A stretch of 64,000 nt of DNA, taken from positions 62,001 to 126,000 of the forward strand of contig NZ_PIPO01000006.1 in NCBI RefSeq assembly GCF_003986975.1, written 5' to 3'. Origin of the DNA: Aliidiomarina soli. Lineage in GTDB: Bacteria > Pseudomonadota > Gammaproteobacteria > Enterobacterales > Alteromonadaceae. Under the pieces are notes generated by a model. That model made no database searches and was not told the origin of the DNA. It worked only from the letters and a program-made list of their open reading frames with translations. The translations under genes and the position numbers were made by a program. Shown one piece after another: positions 27,527 to 37,074 of the stretch (its first letter is position 1; every line of letters starts with the position of its first letter).

Positions 27527-28528
27527 ATGCTCAATACACGGGTACTTTTGATTGAAGATGATCTGGTTTTTCAGCAGCTCGTCGAGCGTTTTCTTGAACA
27601 GCGCGGATATCAGGTCACCTGTGCAGATGACGGTGAGCAGGGCTGGAACTTAGTACAACAAGGCGAGTTCGATATTGTGCTGTGCGATCTGAATCTGCCG
27701 GGGCTTAGTGGGCTTGAGGTTCTTGAGCGCCTGTTACATAGCTATGCTCAGTTGCCAGTGATTGTAATATCAGCATCGGAACGGATGTCGGACATCCGCG
27801 AGGCTGTGCGCCTGGGCGCCTGGGATTATCTGGTTAAGCCGGTTGAACACTTGGAAACTCTCGATGTAGCGATTCAGAACTGCCTGCATCGTAACTCGCT
27901 GGAAGCGAGCTGGGAGCATGAGCGCTGGGAACTTGATGACCATATCGATGTGCTCTTTGACAGCGATAAAATGTCGCAGCAATTGTCTGACGATCTGACA
28001 CCGCACGAACCTTTGCAAATCGGACCGTTCGAAATTACTCATCATTTGGATGATCAGGATAGCGATGCATTCTGGGTCGATTACCATCGTTTACCCGATA
28101 ACAAAGCAATTGCGGTGATGGCCAACGCGCAGGCACTGGCAGGTCAAAGTCTGTTATCGTTACTGGTACTTAAAACGATCTTTAACCCCATAGTCCGTGC
28201 CGCGACGACCAATCACCCAGAGATGCTGGCCAACCCCCATAAAATTCTAGAGCGGCTCAATGCTGAGCTGTGTCATTCGAAAATGAAATCTGCTTTCGAC
28301 ATGGTTCTGCTTTGGCTTGATGGCGACAGTGGGGCCATTCACTGGGGCCATGCCGGTGACAGTCTGCGCATCAGCATGGATAGTAAGCCAGACTTGGCAT
28401 TAGGGATCTGGGCTCACGCGAGTTTTAAAGCCCATCATGGGCAGGTTGCCGATGAGGGCAAGCTAAGCATCGGCAATGACCGCACCATGCTATCGATTAT
28501 GCGCCCGGCGGCGGTGTCGGCGGCTTAG
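27527..28528 (+). CDS. rssB: RssB-like response regulator (receiver plus PP2C-type domain)
   Basis: 333 aa. N-terminal receiver with phospho-acceptor D54 (VLCDLNLPG) and Lys105 (YLVKPVE). The C-terminal half is a divergent SpoIIE/PP2C-like domain (VMANAQALAGQSLLSLL, MVLLWLDGDSGAIHWGHAG). The same architecture and the position beside galU match E. coli rssB, the adaptor that delivers RpoS to ClpXP. Some metal-binding acidic residues of active phosphatases look missing, as in E. coli RssB. The 3' end overlaps the converging gene by 32 bases. A GGAGG site precedes ATG 27527. Confidence 0.85.
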   Translation: MLNTRVLLIEDDLVFQQLVERFLEQRGYQVTCADDGEQGWNLVQQGEFDIVLCDLNLPGLSGLEVLERLLHSYAQLPVIVISASERMSDIREAVRLGAWDYLVKPVEHLETLDVAIQNCLHRNSLEASWEHERWELDDHIDVLFDSDKMSQQLSDDLTPHEPLQIGPFEITHHLDDQDSDAFWVDYHRLPDNKAIAVMANAQALAGQSLLSLLVLKTIFNPIVRAATTNHPEMLANPHKILERLNAELCHSKMKSAFDMVLLWLDGDSGAIHWGHAGDSLRISMDSKPDLALGIWAHASFKAHHGQVADEGKLSIGNDRTMLSIMRPAAVSAA

Positions 28529-28859
28529 TATCCTCCTCCTCTCCAGTCGCTGCGGCTTGCTGCTGAAACTGCTCTGCTGCATCCTTCAGGTAAGGGCGTG
28601 CCAGGTTCAGTGTTAACGGGTGTAGCAACAGCGGATAGAACAAGCCGGCGGCGAGTAAGGCGACAATGCGCAGCCCCCAGCCTTCTAATGTGACCAGCTG
28701 CCAGAATAGTGCAGCCAGTACCAGTAGCTTCAGAAAGTTCGTCAGATAGCGTCGAGGTAGTGGCATAGTGTGTGCCGCTAACTGAATAATCTGCGCACGC
28801 TCGGTAGCCCGAAACGGCGCCAGCTCTGGGATTTTGCGGGCACTCCAGTACAATTTCAT
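28497..28859 (-). CDS. Small two-helix membrane protein, unknown function
   Basis: 120 aa from ATG 28859, which has AAGG about 7 bases upstream; an in-frame ATG at 28895 is less likely. A basic N-terminal region (MKLYWSARKIPELAPFRATE) is followed by two hydrophobic segments (LLVLAALFWQLVTL and IVALLAAGLFYPLLLHPL) and a Gln/Glu-rich then Pro-rich cytoplasmic tail. I do not recognise a named function. It overlaps the end of rssB tail-to-tail, and its promoter region is shared divergently with galU. Confidence 0.75.
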   Translation of the reverse strand: MKLYWSARKIPELAPFRATERAQIIQLAAHTMPLPRRYLTNFLKLLVLAALFWQLVTLEGWGLRIVALLAAGLFYPLLLHPLTLNLARPYLKDAAEQFQQQAAATGEEEDTKPPTPPPGA

Positions 28860-28961
28860 AATGACCTTGGGGTTGGCTAAGTTTGGCCTGATCATATCAT
28901 TTTCGTCGCTGACAATGGTAAACTCTGACGCAGTGTATTATGACATTAAGGACAACGACGC

Positions 28962-29870
28962 ATGACGAAGACGTCAACCAATAAAGGCCAGAAAGTCAGT
29001 AAGGTCATCATCCCGGTAGCCGGACTCGGCACTCGCATGCTACCCGCGACCAAAGCGATCCCAAAAGAAATGTTACCGCTGGTTGATAAGCCTCTTATTC
29101 AGTACATTGTTAACGAATGCGCGGCGGCTGGTTTGACCGAAATTATCCTGGTCACCCATTCCAGTAAAAACTCAATTGAAAACCACTTTGATACCAGCTT
29201 TGAGCTGGAAGCGACTCTGGAAAGCCGGGTCAAGCGCCAGTTACTCGATGAAGTCCAGAGCATTTGCCCGCCGGGCGTGACCATTATGCATGTCCGTCAG
29301 GGTGTAGCAAAAGGCCTTGGTCATGCGATTCTGACTGCTCGTCCTCTGGTTGGGGATGAACCCTTTGCGGTGGTCCTGCCGGACGTGCTGTTAGATGAGT
29401 CGACGGCTGATCTTAGTAAAGACAACATGGCCGAAATGGTACAGAGCTTTGCTAAGCAGGGTGTAAGTCAGGTGATGGTGGAAAAAGTTCCGGCAGAACT
29501 GGTCAGCAACTATGGGGTTGCTGATATTGGTGGCGCGACGCTGCAGGCGGGTGAACAGGCGCCGATCAGTCAATTGGTAGAAAAGCCGCCGGTTGAGTCT
29601 GCGCCGTCGGATCTGGCTGTAGTCGGGCGGTATGTATTCACCCGCGAGCTATGGCCGTTATTGGCCGTGACGCCAGTCGGGGCGGGTGACGAAATTCAGT
29701 TAACGGATGCGATTGCGATGCTGTTAAACAAGCAGCAGGTCAATGCATATTACATGAAGGGCAAAAGCCATGACTGTGGTAACAAGTTAGGCTACGCCAT
29801 GGCATTTGTTGAATATGCCAAGCGCCATTCTGAACTCGGTGCCGAGTTTAATGCATGGTTGCAAGGGTAA
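28962..29870 (+). CDS. galU: UTP-glucose-1-phosphate uridylyltransferase
   Basis: Makes UDP-glucose for LPS, exopolysaccharide and galactose metabolism. 302 aa. The nucleotide-binding motif is [20 protein letters not shown] near residue 23, followed by [22 protein letters not shown] and VEKPP are also conserved. AAGGAC lies 8 bases before the ATG. A strong symmetric terminator follows 30 bases after the stop. Confidence 0.97.
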   Translation: MTKTSTNKGQKVSKVIIPVAGLGTRMLPATKAIPKEMLPLVDKPLIQYIVNECAAAGLTEIILVTHSSKNSIENHFDTSFELEATLESRVKRQLLDEVQSICPPGVTIMHVRQGVAKGLGHAILTARPLVGDEPFAVVLPDVLLDESTADLSKDNMAEMVQSFAKQGVSQVMVEKVPAELVSNYGVADIGGATLQAGEQAPISQLVEKPPVESAPSDLAVVGRYVFTRELWPLLAVTPVGAGDEIQLTDAIAMLLNKQQVNAYYMKGKSHDCGNKLGYAMAFVEYAKRHSELGAEFNAWLQG

Positions 29871-29900
29871 CCCTCAGACCTCAATCTGAGACCAGGTAAA

Positions 29901-29937
29901 CGTAAGAAGGGCAGGTTATTAACCTGCCCTTCTTACG
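29901..29937. terminator. Bidirectional terminator between galU and the LysR gene
   Basis: A near-perfect 37-bp inverted repeat with arms CGTAAGAAGGGCAGGTTA and TAACCTGCCCTTCTTACG and a one-base centre. It lies between convergent genes. The stem is long and GC-rich in the middle with A/T-rich ends, so it can serve both strands. Confidence 0.85.
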
Positions 29938-29958
29938 TTCTGAGGCCGGGAAACTAGT

Positions 29959-30885
29959 CTACGACAGTGACCCGGCCAGCACTTCAGGGGATAGATTCGA
30001 ACTGCGGCTTTCGAGGAGTTTATCTGCTAACAGCTTGGCGCAGGGGCCGGTTTTCTCGCCTTTTGGCAGAACCAGATAAAGCAATCCACTGCGATGTGAA
30101 CTGCCGTCGATAGTGAGTCGGGTTAACTCGCCACGAGTGACCGATTCCTCAGACATGTAGGTTGGCAACCAGCAAAAGCCCAAACCACTTTTAATCAAAC
30201 GTAACGCCTCGTCAAAATGACTGACTGTCCAGCGCTGTTCCGCTTTTAGCCACCCTGAGGTTTCACTTGGTTTGCTGGCGGTGTCGCGAATGACAACCTG
30301 CAAATGATTGAGCAAATCGGACTGTTTAATTGGCTGAGGTAATTTGGCCAGTTCGTGTTGTGGGTGACATACCAGCTCCATGCGAAACTCAGCAAAGGGT
30401 TCGCCGAGTACACCTTTGGGAAGGTGGTGGGTAATCACCACATCCGCGCTCTGCTCGACAATTTGTTCCAGCGTACCGGTCAGCACTGTATCATCAATGA
30501 TCAGGCGGCTGCCGCGGCTTTCACGGTTAAAGTCAGCGAAAATAGGGAGTAATGGTGAGCGGTTACAGACCATTTCGACGGCCAGGCGAACCTCGGGTTC
30601 CCAGCCAAAATGAAGATTGTCGGCAAGCTGTTCCAGCTCAGTGACGGTTTGGGTAAGCTGGCGCGAACGGCGCAGCATCACTTCCCCAATATCGGTAAGG
30701 TAGGCCTTTCGACCCCGCACTTCGAGTAGTTGAACTCCAAGTACCTGCTGTAGTTTAGCCACCGCATGATTTAATGATGACTGGCTTTTATTCAGCTGTT
30801 CCGCTGCATGAGCATAGCCGCCAAAATCGACAACGGCTTGCAATATGCGCCACTGCTCTACTGTGGTTTTGGGTCTGTAAATGCT
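29959..30885 (-). CDS. LysR-family transcriptional regulator
   Basis: 308 aa from GTG 30885, which has AAGGA at 7 bases; the ATG at 30906 has no spaced site. N-terminal winged helix (QWRILQAVVDFGGYAHAAEQ, LNKSQSSLNHAVAKLQQVLG), then the two-lobed effector-binding domain. The inducer is not evident from the sequence. The gene is convergent with galU and lies downstream of cmoB on the same strand; LysR proteins often control a divergent neighbour, but here none is adjacent. Confidence 0.92.
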   Translation of the reverse strand, partial: SIYRPKTTVEQWRILQAVVDFGGYAHAAEQLNKSQSSLNHAVAKLQQVLGVQLLEVRGRKAYLTDIGEVMLRRSRQLTQTVTELEQLADNLHFGWEPEVRLAVEMVCNRSPLLPIFADFNRESRGSRLIIDDTVLTGTLEQIVEQSADVVITHHLPKGVLGEPFAEFRMELVCHPQHELAKLPQPIKQSDLLNHLQVVIRDTASKPSETSGWLKAEQRWTVSHFDEALRLIKSGLGFCWLPTYMSEESVTRGELTRLTIDGSSHRSGLLYLVLPKGEKTGPCAKLLADKLLESRSSNLSPEVLAGSLS

Positions 30886-30946
30886 CACTATAAAATCCTT
30901 ACACATCCTGAATCGGAGGCTTTAACACAGCCCACAGAGATGGAAT

Positions 30947-31924
30947 TTAGATTCTGCGAGCTGTAATGACCGCACGCAATGGTGCGGGGTAACCTTCAAT
31001 AGTCTTAGAACGGTCATTTGGATCAAGAAAATCGCAAAGAGATTGGTTTTCCATCCACTCCGTTGGCCGTTGTTCCTCGGTTGTTGTGGTGTTTAAATCG
31101 ACCACTTCGATGTCCTTAAAGCCGCTCCGACGCAACCATAAACAAAGGGCGTCAGTGCTTGGCAGAAACCAGACATTGCGCATTTGTGCGTAGCGGTTTT
31201 CAGGCATCAGGACGGTGTATTTATCACCTTCTACAACCAGGGTTTCCAGTACTAGCTGACCTCCCGGGCGTAGTTGTTGCCAACATTGCTTAAGGAAATC
31301 GACAGGAGAGCGACGATGGTACAAGACGCCCATAGTAAAAACTGTATCAAAAACTTGTAATGTTGGCAGCTCATCCACCCCTAAAGGTAGCAGTTCCACG
31401 TCATTTGCGAGATTAATTGGCGCATATTTTTGGATTGCTTTGAATTGCATCAGAAAAAGTTGACTCGGATCGATCCCGATTGCCATTTTCGCACCCGCCT
31501 GTTTCATGCGCCACAGGTGGTATCCGCTGCCGCAACCGATATCCAGCACGTAGCGTCCCGCTAAATCGTCAAGGTGAGGAAGTACTCGCTGCCACTTGAG
31601 GTCAGAGCGCCATTCGGTATCTATATTTAATCCGAATAAATCGAAAGGACCTTTGCGCCAGGGTTTAAATTGCTTCAGTAATGCTTCCAGTTTGGCGCGT
31701 TGTCCGCTGCTCAGATCGTCGGGTTCGCCAAAACGCACGACAGCGTCGAGGGAAACACTGGACGCTGTGGCATCAGGCAGGGTATTCAGGGTTTTAAGCC
31801 ATTTAGCGAAGTCACCATGCAATTGCTCTGTTTGCCAACGATGAACCTCAGCCGGTAGCGTACGCAACCATGGAGCCAGAGGACTGGTCGCGAGACGTGC
31901 GTAAAACGGGCCGTAATCAATCAT
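30947..31924 (-). CDS. cmoB: tRNA U34 carboxymethyltransferase CmoB
   Basis: Transfers the carboxymethyl group from carboxy-SAM to 5-hydroxyuridine 34 of tRNA, giving cmo5U. 325 aa from ATG 31924 (MIDYGPFYARLATSPLAPWL), the family's normal start, with AAGGACACTC before it. SAM-binding motif VLDIGCGSGYHLWRM and the catalytic-domain stretch FDTVFTMGVLYHRRSPVDFL are clear. It overlaps the end of cmoA by 8 bases; the pair acts in sequence. Confidence 0.96.
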   Translation of the reverse strand: MIDYGPFYARLATSPLAPWLRTLPAEVHRWQTEQLHGDFAKWLKTLNTLPDATASSVSLDAVVRFGEPDDLSSGQRAKLEALLKQFKPWRKGPFDLFGLNIDTEWRSDLKWQRVLPHLDDLAGRYVLDIGCGSGYHLWRMKQAGAKMAIGIDPSQLFLMQFKAIQKYAPINLANDVELLPLGVDELPTLQVFDTVFTMGVLYHRRSPVDFLKQCWQQLRPGGQLVLETLVVEGDKYTVLMPENRYAQMRNVWFLPSTDALCLWLRRSGFKDIEVVDLNTTTTEEQRPTEWMENQSLCDFLDPNDRSKTIEGYPAPLRAVITARRI

Positions 31925-32696
31925 GAGTGTCCTTGGTTGAGTCAGGCTTGATAGCAAAGATCGAGCAGAAATTGTAGCAACGATACCATGCCTGAGCGTG
32001 ACTAAAGCCCACGCGCTGCAAACGGTCGAGATGTTCAGACAGGCTATTCAACTGCATAACATTCTCGATAGCGGCGCGTTTTTGGCTTATTTCAAGTTCA
32101 CTGTAACCATTGTCGCGTTTGAACTCATGATGGAGGTCAATCAGCAGATCGTTGCAACGGCTGTCTTCGTCGCGCACTTTTTCGGACAGTATTAACACGC
32201 CGCCTGGGGTCAGTGCCTGATATAGACGGCTGAGTAATGCTTCGCGTAGCGCAGGTTCAATAAACTGGAGGGTGAAGTTCAGTACCACCACCGAGCAAGG
32301 CTGATAGTCCTGATTAAGGATATCGCCCAGCCGTATTTCGACGGGGGTCTCACCACGAAACGCATTAACGTGCTTGCGACAGCGCTCGACCATGGCCGTG
32401 GAGCTGTCGATGCCAACAATCAAACTATTTGCGGCAGGATTGTTTTGCTTCATCGCCAGCGTCGCAGCACCAAGTGAGCAGCCTAAGTCGTAGAGCAGGG
32501 TGTCTGGCTGGGCAAAGCGTGCCGTAAGTCGGCCGATACCATGAACGATGGTCGCATAGCCGGGAACTGACCGGTTGATCATATCGGGAAATACGTCCGC
32601 TACGCGTTCGTCAAAGCTGAAATCCTGGATCTCAGCATGGGGCTGGGCATAGATAGCGTCGTGATTTGTTACTTTTTTGTTTGCAGTATCAGTCAT
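31917..32696 (-). CDS. cmoA: Carboxy-SAM synthase CmoA
   Basis: Converts SAM and prephenate to carboxy-SAM for CmoB. 259 aa from ATG 32696 (MTDTANKKVTNHDAIYAQP). The family's N-terminal motif FDERVADVFPDMINRSVPGY and the SAM site LYDLGCSLGAATLAM are present. Upstream in-frame codons would run into the divergent gene, so they were rejected. It is divergent from the diguanylate cyclase gene with an 80-base gap. Confidence 0.96.
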   Translation of the reverse strand: MTDTANKKVTNHDAIYAQPHAEIQDFSFDERVADVFPDMINRSVPGYATIVHGIGRLTARFAQPDTLLYDLGCSLGAATLAMKQNNPAANSLIVGIDSSTAMVERCRKHVNAFRGETPVEIRLGDILNQDYQPCSVVVLNFTLQFIEPALREALLSRLYQALTPGGVLILSEKVRDEDSRCNDLLIDLHHEFKRDNGYSELEISQKRAAIENVMQLNSLSEHLDRLQRVGFSHAQAWYRCYNFCSIFAIKPDSTKDTHD

Positions 32697-32776
32697 AGTG
32701 GTGAGAAAATAAGCCTCATTGAATGAGCTGAATTGTAACTGATGCGGCGCTTGGCAACCAGTTGAGAAGAACGTTA

Positions 32777-34930
32777 ATGAGAAAACAAGTGCGTCGGGGA
32801 TTGATTTGGCTAATGCTAGCGCTGCTCCTTCAGACGGGGGCGGCCCATGCTGCACCCACTGAAACCACCATACGAATTGCGGTCGAAGCAGGCAAACCTC
32901 CTTATACCCAGTTACTCAGGGATATTACCCTGGTTGGCGCAGAGCAGTCTGCCCTTGAGGTAGAACTTTACGTGTTGCCGGGTGCGGACTTCCGTCACGC
33001 GTTGACAGCCCCTGGTGATACTCAGATCGACTGGTTCGCCGGGGTACGGCAAAGCGAGATTGAGCAACATGGATTCGTCGCTGGACCGGTATTGCTGGAA
33101 GAAGCGATTTATATTTTCAGTCGTCGCAGCATGCCCCATGTTGCTGATCTCGGTCATGCGTCCGGGTATGTATTGGGGGTTGTTGCTAACAGTAGTGCTG
33201 CGCGCTGGGTCAGCGCGCATCATACAGAACAGACCACACGCCGTTTTGCCGATGCAGAGTCGATGCTGGCGGCAGCACTGGCGGGCGAACTGCACGTCTT
33301 CCTGGCCAGCCATTTTGACCTGAGTGAACAGGGGCAGTTAAGCGAGCTACTGACGCAGTTTCCGCTCGATCGTCGAGTTCAGCTTTTTAGTGAACCGCGC
33401 TATTTAGCCGCGCGCCATGCTGATACGCGTCTCGCTATGATCCAGTCGGCCTTGGAATTCTCCAGTACCGAGCAATTACGCTTGCTCCACGTTCGGGCTA
33501 ATAGTGGCCTGACGGGGTTAGTCTCGGTGCAACTGGATGAACTGATTTGGCTCGATCAGCGGGAGAGCATCCGGGTAGGTGTGCCGGATGACTCTACGCC
33601 CGTACTTTATTTTAATCGGCATGGGGAAGCTGTGGGTCTGGATGCTGACTTTCTTGGCCTGATTGAGTCGCGAACACCACTCAGTTTTAACTACGTGGGC
33701 TGTGGTACCTGGGAACAGTGCATTGAGGCGCTGGCCCGCCGTGAGATTGATGTGCTGAGTTTTCTAAGCGATACCGCGGAACGTCGTGACTTCGCCGTAT
33801 TTACCTCCGTTTATTGGCAGACCCCCTGGGCCCTGGCCTCCAGCGACGCCAACCCGGTCGATGCCAATGACCTCGATGAACTGCAGGGTAAGACCCTGGC
33901 CTTAACCCGGGGGTATGTGAACAATGCCGAGATAGCGCAAACCGAGGGGATTAAGGTGGTCTTAGTTGATGCGCCGGGCCAGGGGTTGCAGGCAGTGCTT
34001 GAGGGGAAAGCTGATGCCTATATGGACAGCCTGCCGCTACTGGTTGAGCGAATGCGGGAACAGCATACCGGAACCTTGCATTTGTCTATTCTGCGCGACT
34101 ACCCCGGAGATCAGGTCAACTTTGCGGTGCGCAACGACTGGCCAGTGCTGCGCGATGTGATGCAACGGGCGGTTGATACTCTGACTTATGATGATCGCGC
34201 AGCGATTACCGAGCGCTGGTTTGATGTGCAGTATGAGGAAGGGCTGAGCTTTGAGCGTATGCGCCGCTGGTTGATTTGGGGAGCGTTGATTTTTGTTGCC
34301 GTGGTCGCTGCCTTTTGGTTCTGGAACAGTCAGCTCCGTCGTGAAGTGCGACGTCGCATGCGCGCCGAGCGACGAATGCGTTATCTCGCCCGCCACGACG
34401 AACTGACTGGGTTACCGAATCGCCATTTATTGCGTGACAGCCTGCAGCAGACGCTCGCCAGTCATGAGCGCTACCGACGACAGTTTGCCTTGTTATTTCT
34501 TGATTTGGATGGCTTTAAGGCAATCAATGACGAACTTGGTCACGACATAGGTGACGAATTACTAAAACAAGTGGCGTCGCGTTTGCGTAAAAATTTACGC
34601 AAACAGGATATTTTGTGTCGTTTTGGTGGCGACGAATTTGTTGTGGTGCTGACTGAGCAACAGTCGGCGCAACAAAGCACGCAGGTGGCTGAAAAACTGG
34701 TCAAGCTGATAGTCGAACCTTACCAGTTAAAAGACAGTCGCGGCCATGGGGGAACAGCTGAGGTGAGCGTGAGTATAGGCGTTGCTATGTATCCGCAGCA
34801 TGGAGACGATGCAGCCACGTTAATGCGCCGCGCAGATAAAGCGATGTATGAGGTAAAAAGCCAGGGTAAAAATGGGGTGATGCTGGTGACAGGGAATGGC
34901 GATGCGCGGCCCGCGAAGGATGACATTTAG
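32777..34930 (+). CDS. Diguanylate cyclase with two periplasmic solute-binding-type sensor domains
   Basis: 717 aa. Signal peptide (ending about AHAA), a first solute-binding-like domain (about residues 30-250, TTIRIAVEAGKPPYTQLL), a second SBP_bac_3 domain (about 260-490, ESIRVGVPDDSTPVLYFN), one membrane helix near 500 (LIWGALIFVAVVAAFWFW), then a GGDEF domain (RHDELTGLPNRHLLRD, FGGDEFVVVL). The inhibitory RxxD site (RKQD) sits five residues before GGDEF, so the enzyme should be active and feedback-regulated. It has no EAL domain. Start ATG 32777 follows GAGAAG. The ligand is unknown, possibly amino acids. Confidence 0.92.
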   Translation: MRKQVRRGLIWLMLALLLQTGAAHAAPTETTIRIAVEAGKPPYTQLLRDITLVGAEQSALEVELYVLPGADFRHALTAPGDTQIDWFAGVRQSEIEQHGFVAGPVLLEEAIYIFSRRSMPHVADLGHASGYVLGVVANSSAARWVSAHHTEQTTRRFADAESMLAAALAGELHVFLASHFDLSEQGQLSELLTQFPLDRRVQLFSEPRYLAARHADTRLAMIQSALEFSSTEQLRLLHVRANSGLTGLVSVQLDELIWLDQRESIRVGVPDDSTPVLYFNRHGEAVGLDADFLGLIESRTPLSFNYVGCGTWEQCIEALARREIDVLSFLSDTAERRDFAVFTSVYWQTPWALASSDANPVDANDLDELQGKTLALTRGYVNNAEIAQTEGIKVVLVDAPGQGLQAVLEGKADAYMDSLPLLVERMREQHTGTLHLSILRDYPGDQVNFAVRNDWPVLRDVMQRAVDTLTYDDRAAITERWFDVQYEEGLSFERMRRWLIWGALIFVAVVAAFWFWNSQLRREVRRRMRAERRMRYLARHDELTGLPNRHLLRDSLQQTLASHERYRRQFALLFLDLDGFKAINDELGHDIGDELLKQVASRLRKNLRKQDILCRFGGDEFVVVLTEQQSAQQSTQVAEKLVKLIVEPYQLKDSRGHGGTAEVSVSIGVAMYPQHGDDAATLMRRADKAMYEVKSQGKNGVMLVTGNGDARPAKDDI

Positions 34931-34956
34931 GCGCAGTCCGATATACTATGCGCCTA
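34928..34956. promoter_or_regulatory. Inverted repeat in the aspS upstream region
   Basis: TAGGCGCA (34928-34935) and TGCGCCTA (34949-34956) are perfect inverted arms separated by 13 bases that contain TATACT. The left arm begins at the stop codon of the diguanylate cyclase gene. It may be a weak terminator for that gene, or a dyad around a -10 element for aspS, 61 bases upstream of its start codon. No good -35 was found. Confidence 0.35.
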
Positions 34957-35016
34957 CTTTGAAACCCTTATCGCAGCTTGCGATACATCGCCATATAAAA
35001 GACAGGAACTATCAGC

Positions 35017-36774
35017 ATGCGCAGCCATTATTGTGGACAAGTCAATGAAACCCTGAGCGGACAAAATGTCACTTTAGCCGGATGGGTTAACCGCCGTCGT
35101 GATCTCGGTGGTGTTATCTTCATTGATATGCGTGATCGTGAAGGCATTGTGCAGGTGGTATTTGACCCGCAGCAGGCAGCTGCGATTGAGCATGCCGACA
35201 GTCTGCGCCAGGAATTCTGCATCCAGATCCAGGGTAACGTGAAAGAGCGCCCTGCCAGCCAGGTCAACGACAGCATGAAAACCGGCAAGGTCGAAGTAAT
35301 TGCCACTGAACTGACCATTTTAAGCCGGTCCGAGCCGCTGCCCATCGACTTTAACAGTGAAGTCAGCGAAGAGCAGCGTCTGCGCTATCGCTACATCGAC
35401 TTACGTCGCCCGTTGATGAACGAACGTCTGCAGTTTCGTGCCCGTGTAGCCAGCTCAGTGCGTCGCTTCCTCGATGACAATCAGTTTTTAGACATTGAAA
35501 CGCCCATGCTGACCCGGGCGACCCCAGAAGGCGCGCGCGACTATCTGGTGCCGAGCCGCACTCACAAGGGCAAATTCTTTGCCTTGCCACAGTCGCCGCA
35601 GCTGTTTAAGCAGTTGCTGATGATGTCCGGTTTTGATCGTTACTATCAGATCGTTAAGTGCTTCCGTGACGAAGACTTACGCGCCGACCGTCAGCCAGAA
35701 TTCACCCAAATCGATATCGAAACCTCGTTCATGAGCGCAGAACAGGTGCGTGAGGTGACCGAACAACTGGTGCGTAAGCTGTTCAACGACATGCTTGAGG
35801 TAGAGCTTGGTGACTTCCCGAGCATGCCATACAGCGAAGCCATGCGCCGCTTTGGTTCAGATAAACCTGACCTGCGTAACCCATTAGAACTGGTTGATGT
35901 GGCAGACATATTAAAAGATGTCGAGTTCAAAGTATTTGCCGGGCCGGCAAGCGACCCGAAAGGGCGTGTCGCGGTGATTAAGGTTCCAGGCGCTGCGACT
36001 AAGTTAAGCCGCAAAAACATTGATGAATATGGCAAGTTTGTTGAAATCTACGGTGCTAAAGGCCTTGCCTGGCTGAAAGTGAACGACGTGGCAGCTGGCC
36101 GTGAAGGGCTGCAGTCACCGATCCTGAAATTTCTACCGGATGATGCGGTTGAAGCACTGCTGACGCGGGTCGATGCGCAAAACGACGATATTCTGTTTTT
36201 CGGTGCCGACAATGGCGTTGTAGTGTCTGAAGCGTTAGGTGCATTGCGTCTTAAGCTGGGTGAAGACTTAGGCCTGGTTGAAGATGGCTGGCGCCCGCTA
36301 TGGGTGGTCGACTTCCCCATGTTTGAAGCCACTGACGAGGGCTTGTTTGCGCTGCATCACCCGTTCACTGCCCCAGTCGGGGTGAGTGCCGAAGAGCTTG
36401 AAGCAAACCCGGAAGGCACCCTGTCCAATGCCTATGACATGGTGCTGAACGGTGTCGAGGTCGGCGGTGGTTCAGTGCGTATTCATGAGCAACACATGCA
36501 GGCTGCGGTGTTCCGTATTCTTGGCATCAGCGATGAAGAAGCACGTGAAAAATTTGGCTTCTTATTAGACGCACTGAAATATGGCACGCCACCCCACGCG
36601 GGGCTCGCTTTCGGTTTAGACCGTCTGGTGATGCTAATGGTCGGCGCCACGTCTATTCGCGACGTCATTGCCTTCCCCAAAACCACCACCGCAGCGTGCC
36701 CGTTGACCGATGCCCCAGGCTTCGCCAACCCGGATGCGCTTGCTGAGCTGGGTGTGCAACTGAAGAAAGATTAG
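35017..36774 (+). CDS. aspS: Aspartyl-tRNA synthetase
   Basis: Class II synthetase, 585 aa. N-terminal OB-fold anticodon-binding domain ([20 protein letters not shown]), catalytic domain with motif 2 ([18 protein letters not shown]) and motif 3 ([13 protein letters not shown]), and the bacterial GAD insertion between them. AGGAAC precedes the ATG. A 300-base gap with a palindromic repeat separates it from yebC. Confidence 0.97.
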   Translation: MRSHYCGQVNETLSGQNVTLAGWVNRRRDLGGVIFIDMRDREGIVQVVFDPQQAAAIEHADSLRQEFCIQIQGNVKERPASQVNDSMKTGKVEVIATELTILSRSEPLPIDFNSEVSEEQRLRYRYIDLRRPLMNERLQFRARVASSVRRFLDDNQFLDIETPMLTRATPEGARDYLVPSRTHKGKFFALPQSPQLFKQLLMMSGFDRYYQIVKCFRDEDLRADRQPEFTQIDIETSFMSAEQVREVTEQLVRKLFNDMLEVELGDFPSMPYSEAMRRFGSDKPDLRNPLELVDVADILKDVEFKVFAGPASDPKGRVAVIKVPGAATKLSRKNIDEYGKFVEIYGAKGLAWLKVNDVAAGREGLQSPILKFLPDDAVEALLTRVDAQNDDILFFGADNGVVVSEALGALRLKLGEDLGLVEDGWRPLWVVDFPMFEATDEGLFALHHPFTAPVGVSAEELEANPEGTLSNAYDMVLNGVEVGGGSVRIHEQHMQAAVFRILGISDEEAREKFGFLLDALKYGTPPHAGLAFGLDRLVMLMVGATSIRDVIAFPKTTTAACPLTDAPGFANPDALAELGVQLKKD

Positions 36775-36778
36775 GGCT

Positions 36779-37045
36779 GAGGCCGAGGCTGAGCCGCTGG
36801 CTTTTGTGGGGGGAGGCATATACCTTGATGGGGACGCCGTGAATACGTCCCTGTAGGCTGAGTTTTGTCAACTAACCGAACGAGGACGTTGCGAGGCCGA
36901 GCACGCAGCTGGCGGGTGGCGGATGATATGGTGCTTTGCCGGGGCGTCGGCTGCAGGGATGCAGCCGTCGAGCCTACAGGGACGTATTTACGGCGTCCCT
37001 GGCAAAGTACCTGTCAACCGCCATCCAAAGCCAGCCGAAGCCGAA
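36779..37045. repeat. Nested palindrome with AGGGAT-loop core, element 3
   Basis: It fills the aspS/yebC gap. A partial core in reverse orientation (36830-36862, GGGACGCCGTGAATACGTCCC, cut here) and a full core in forward orientation (36943-37001) are present. In the full core, CGGCTGC-AGGGAT-GCAGCCG is followed by TCGAGCCTACA and a GGGACG...CGTCCC hairpin. Flanking arms GGTGCTTTGCC and GGCAAAGTACC are shared with the elements at 17.5-17.9 kb. Outermost arms (near 36790-36803 and 37029-37043, GCTGG/CCAGC type) are imperfect. ORFs through this region have no ribosome-binding sites and are rejected. Confidence 0.8.
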
Positions 37046-37074
37046 ACTCTTAACGTAACAACGAGGAGGTACGC

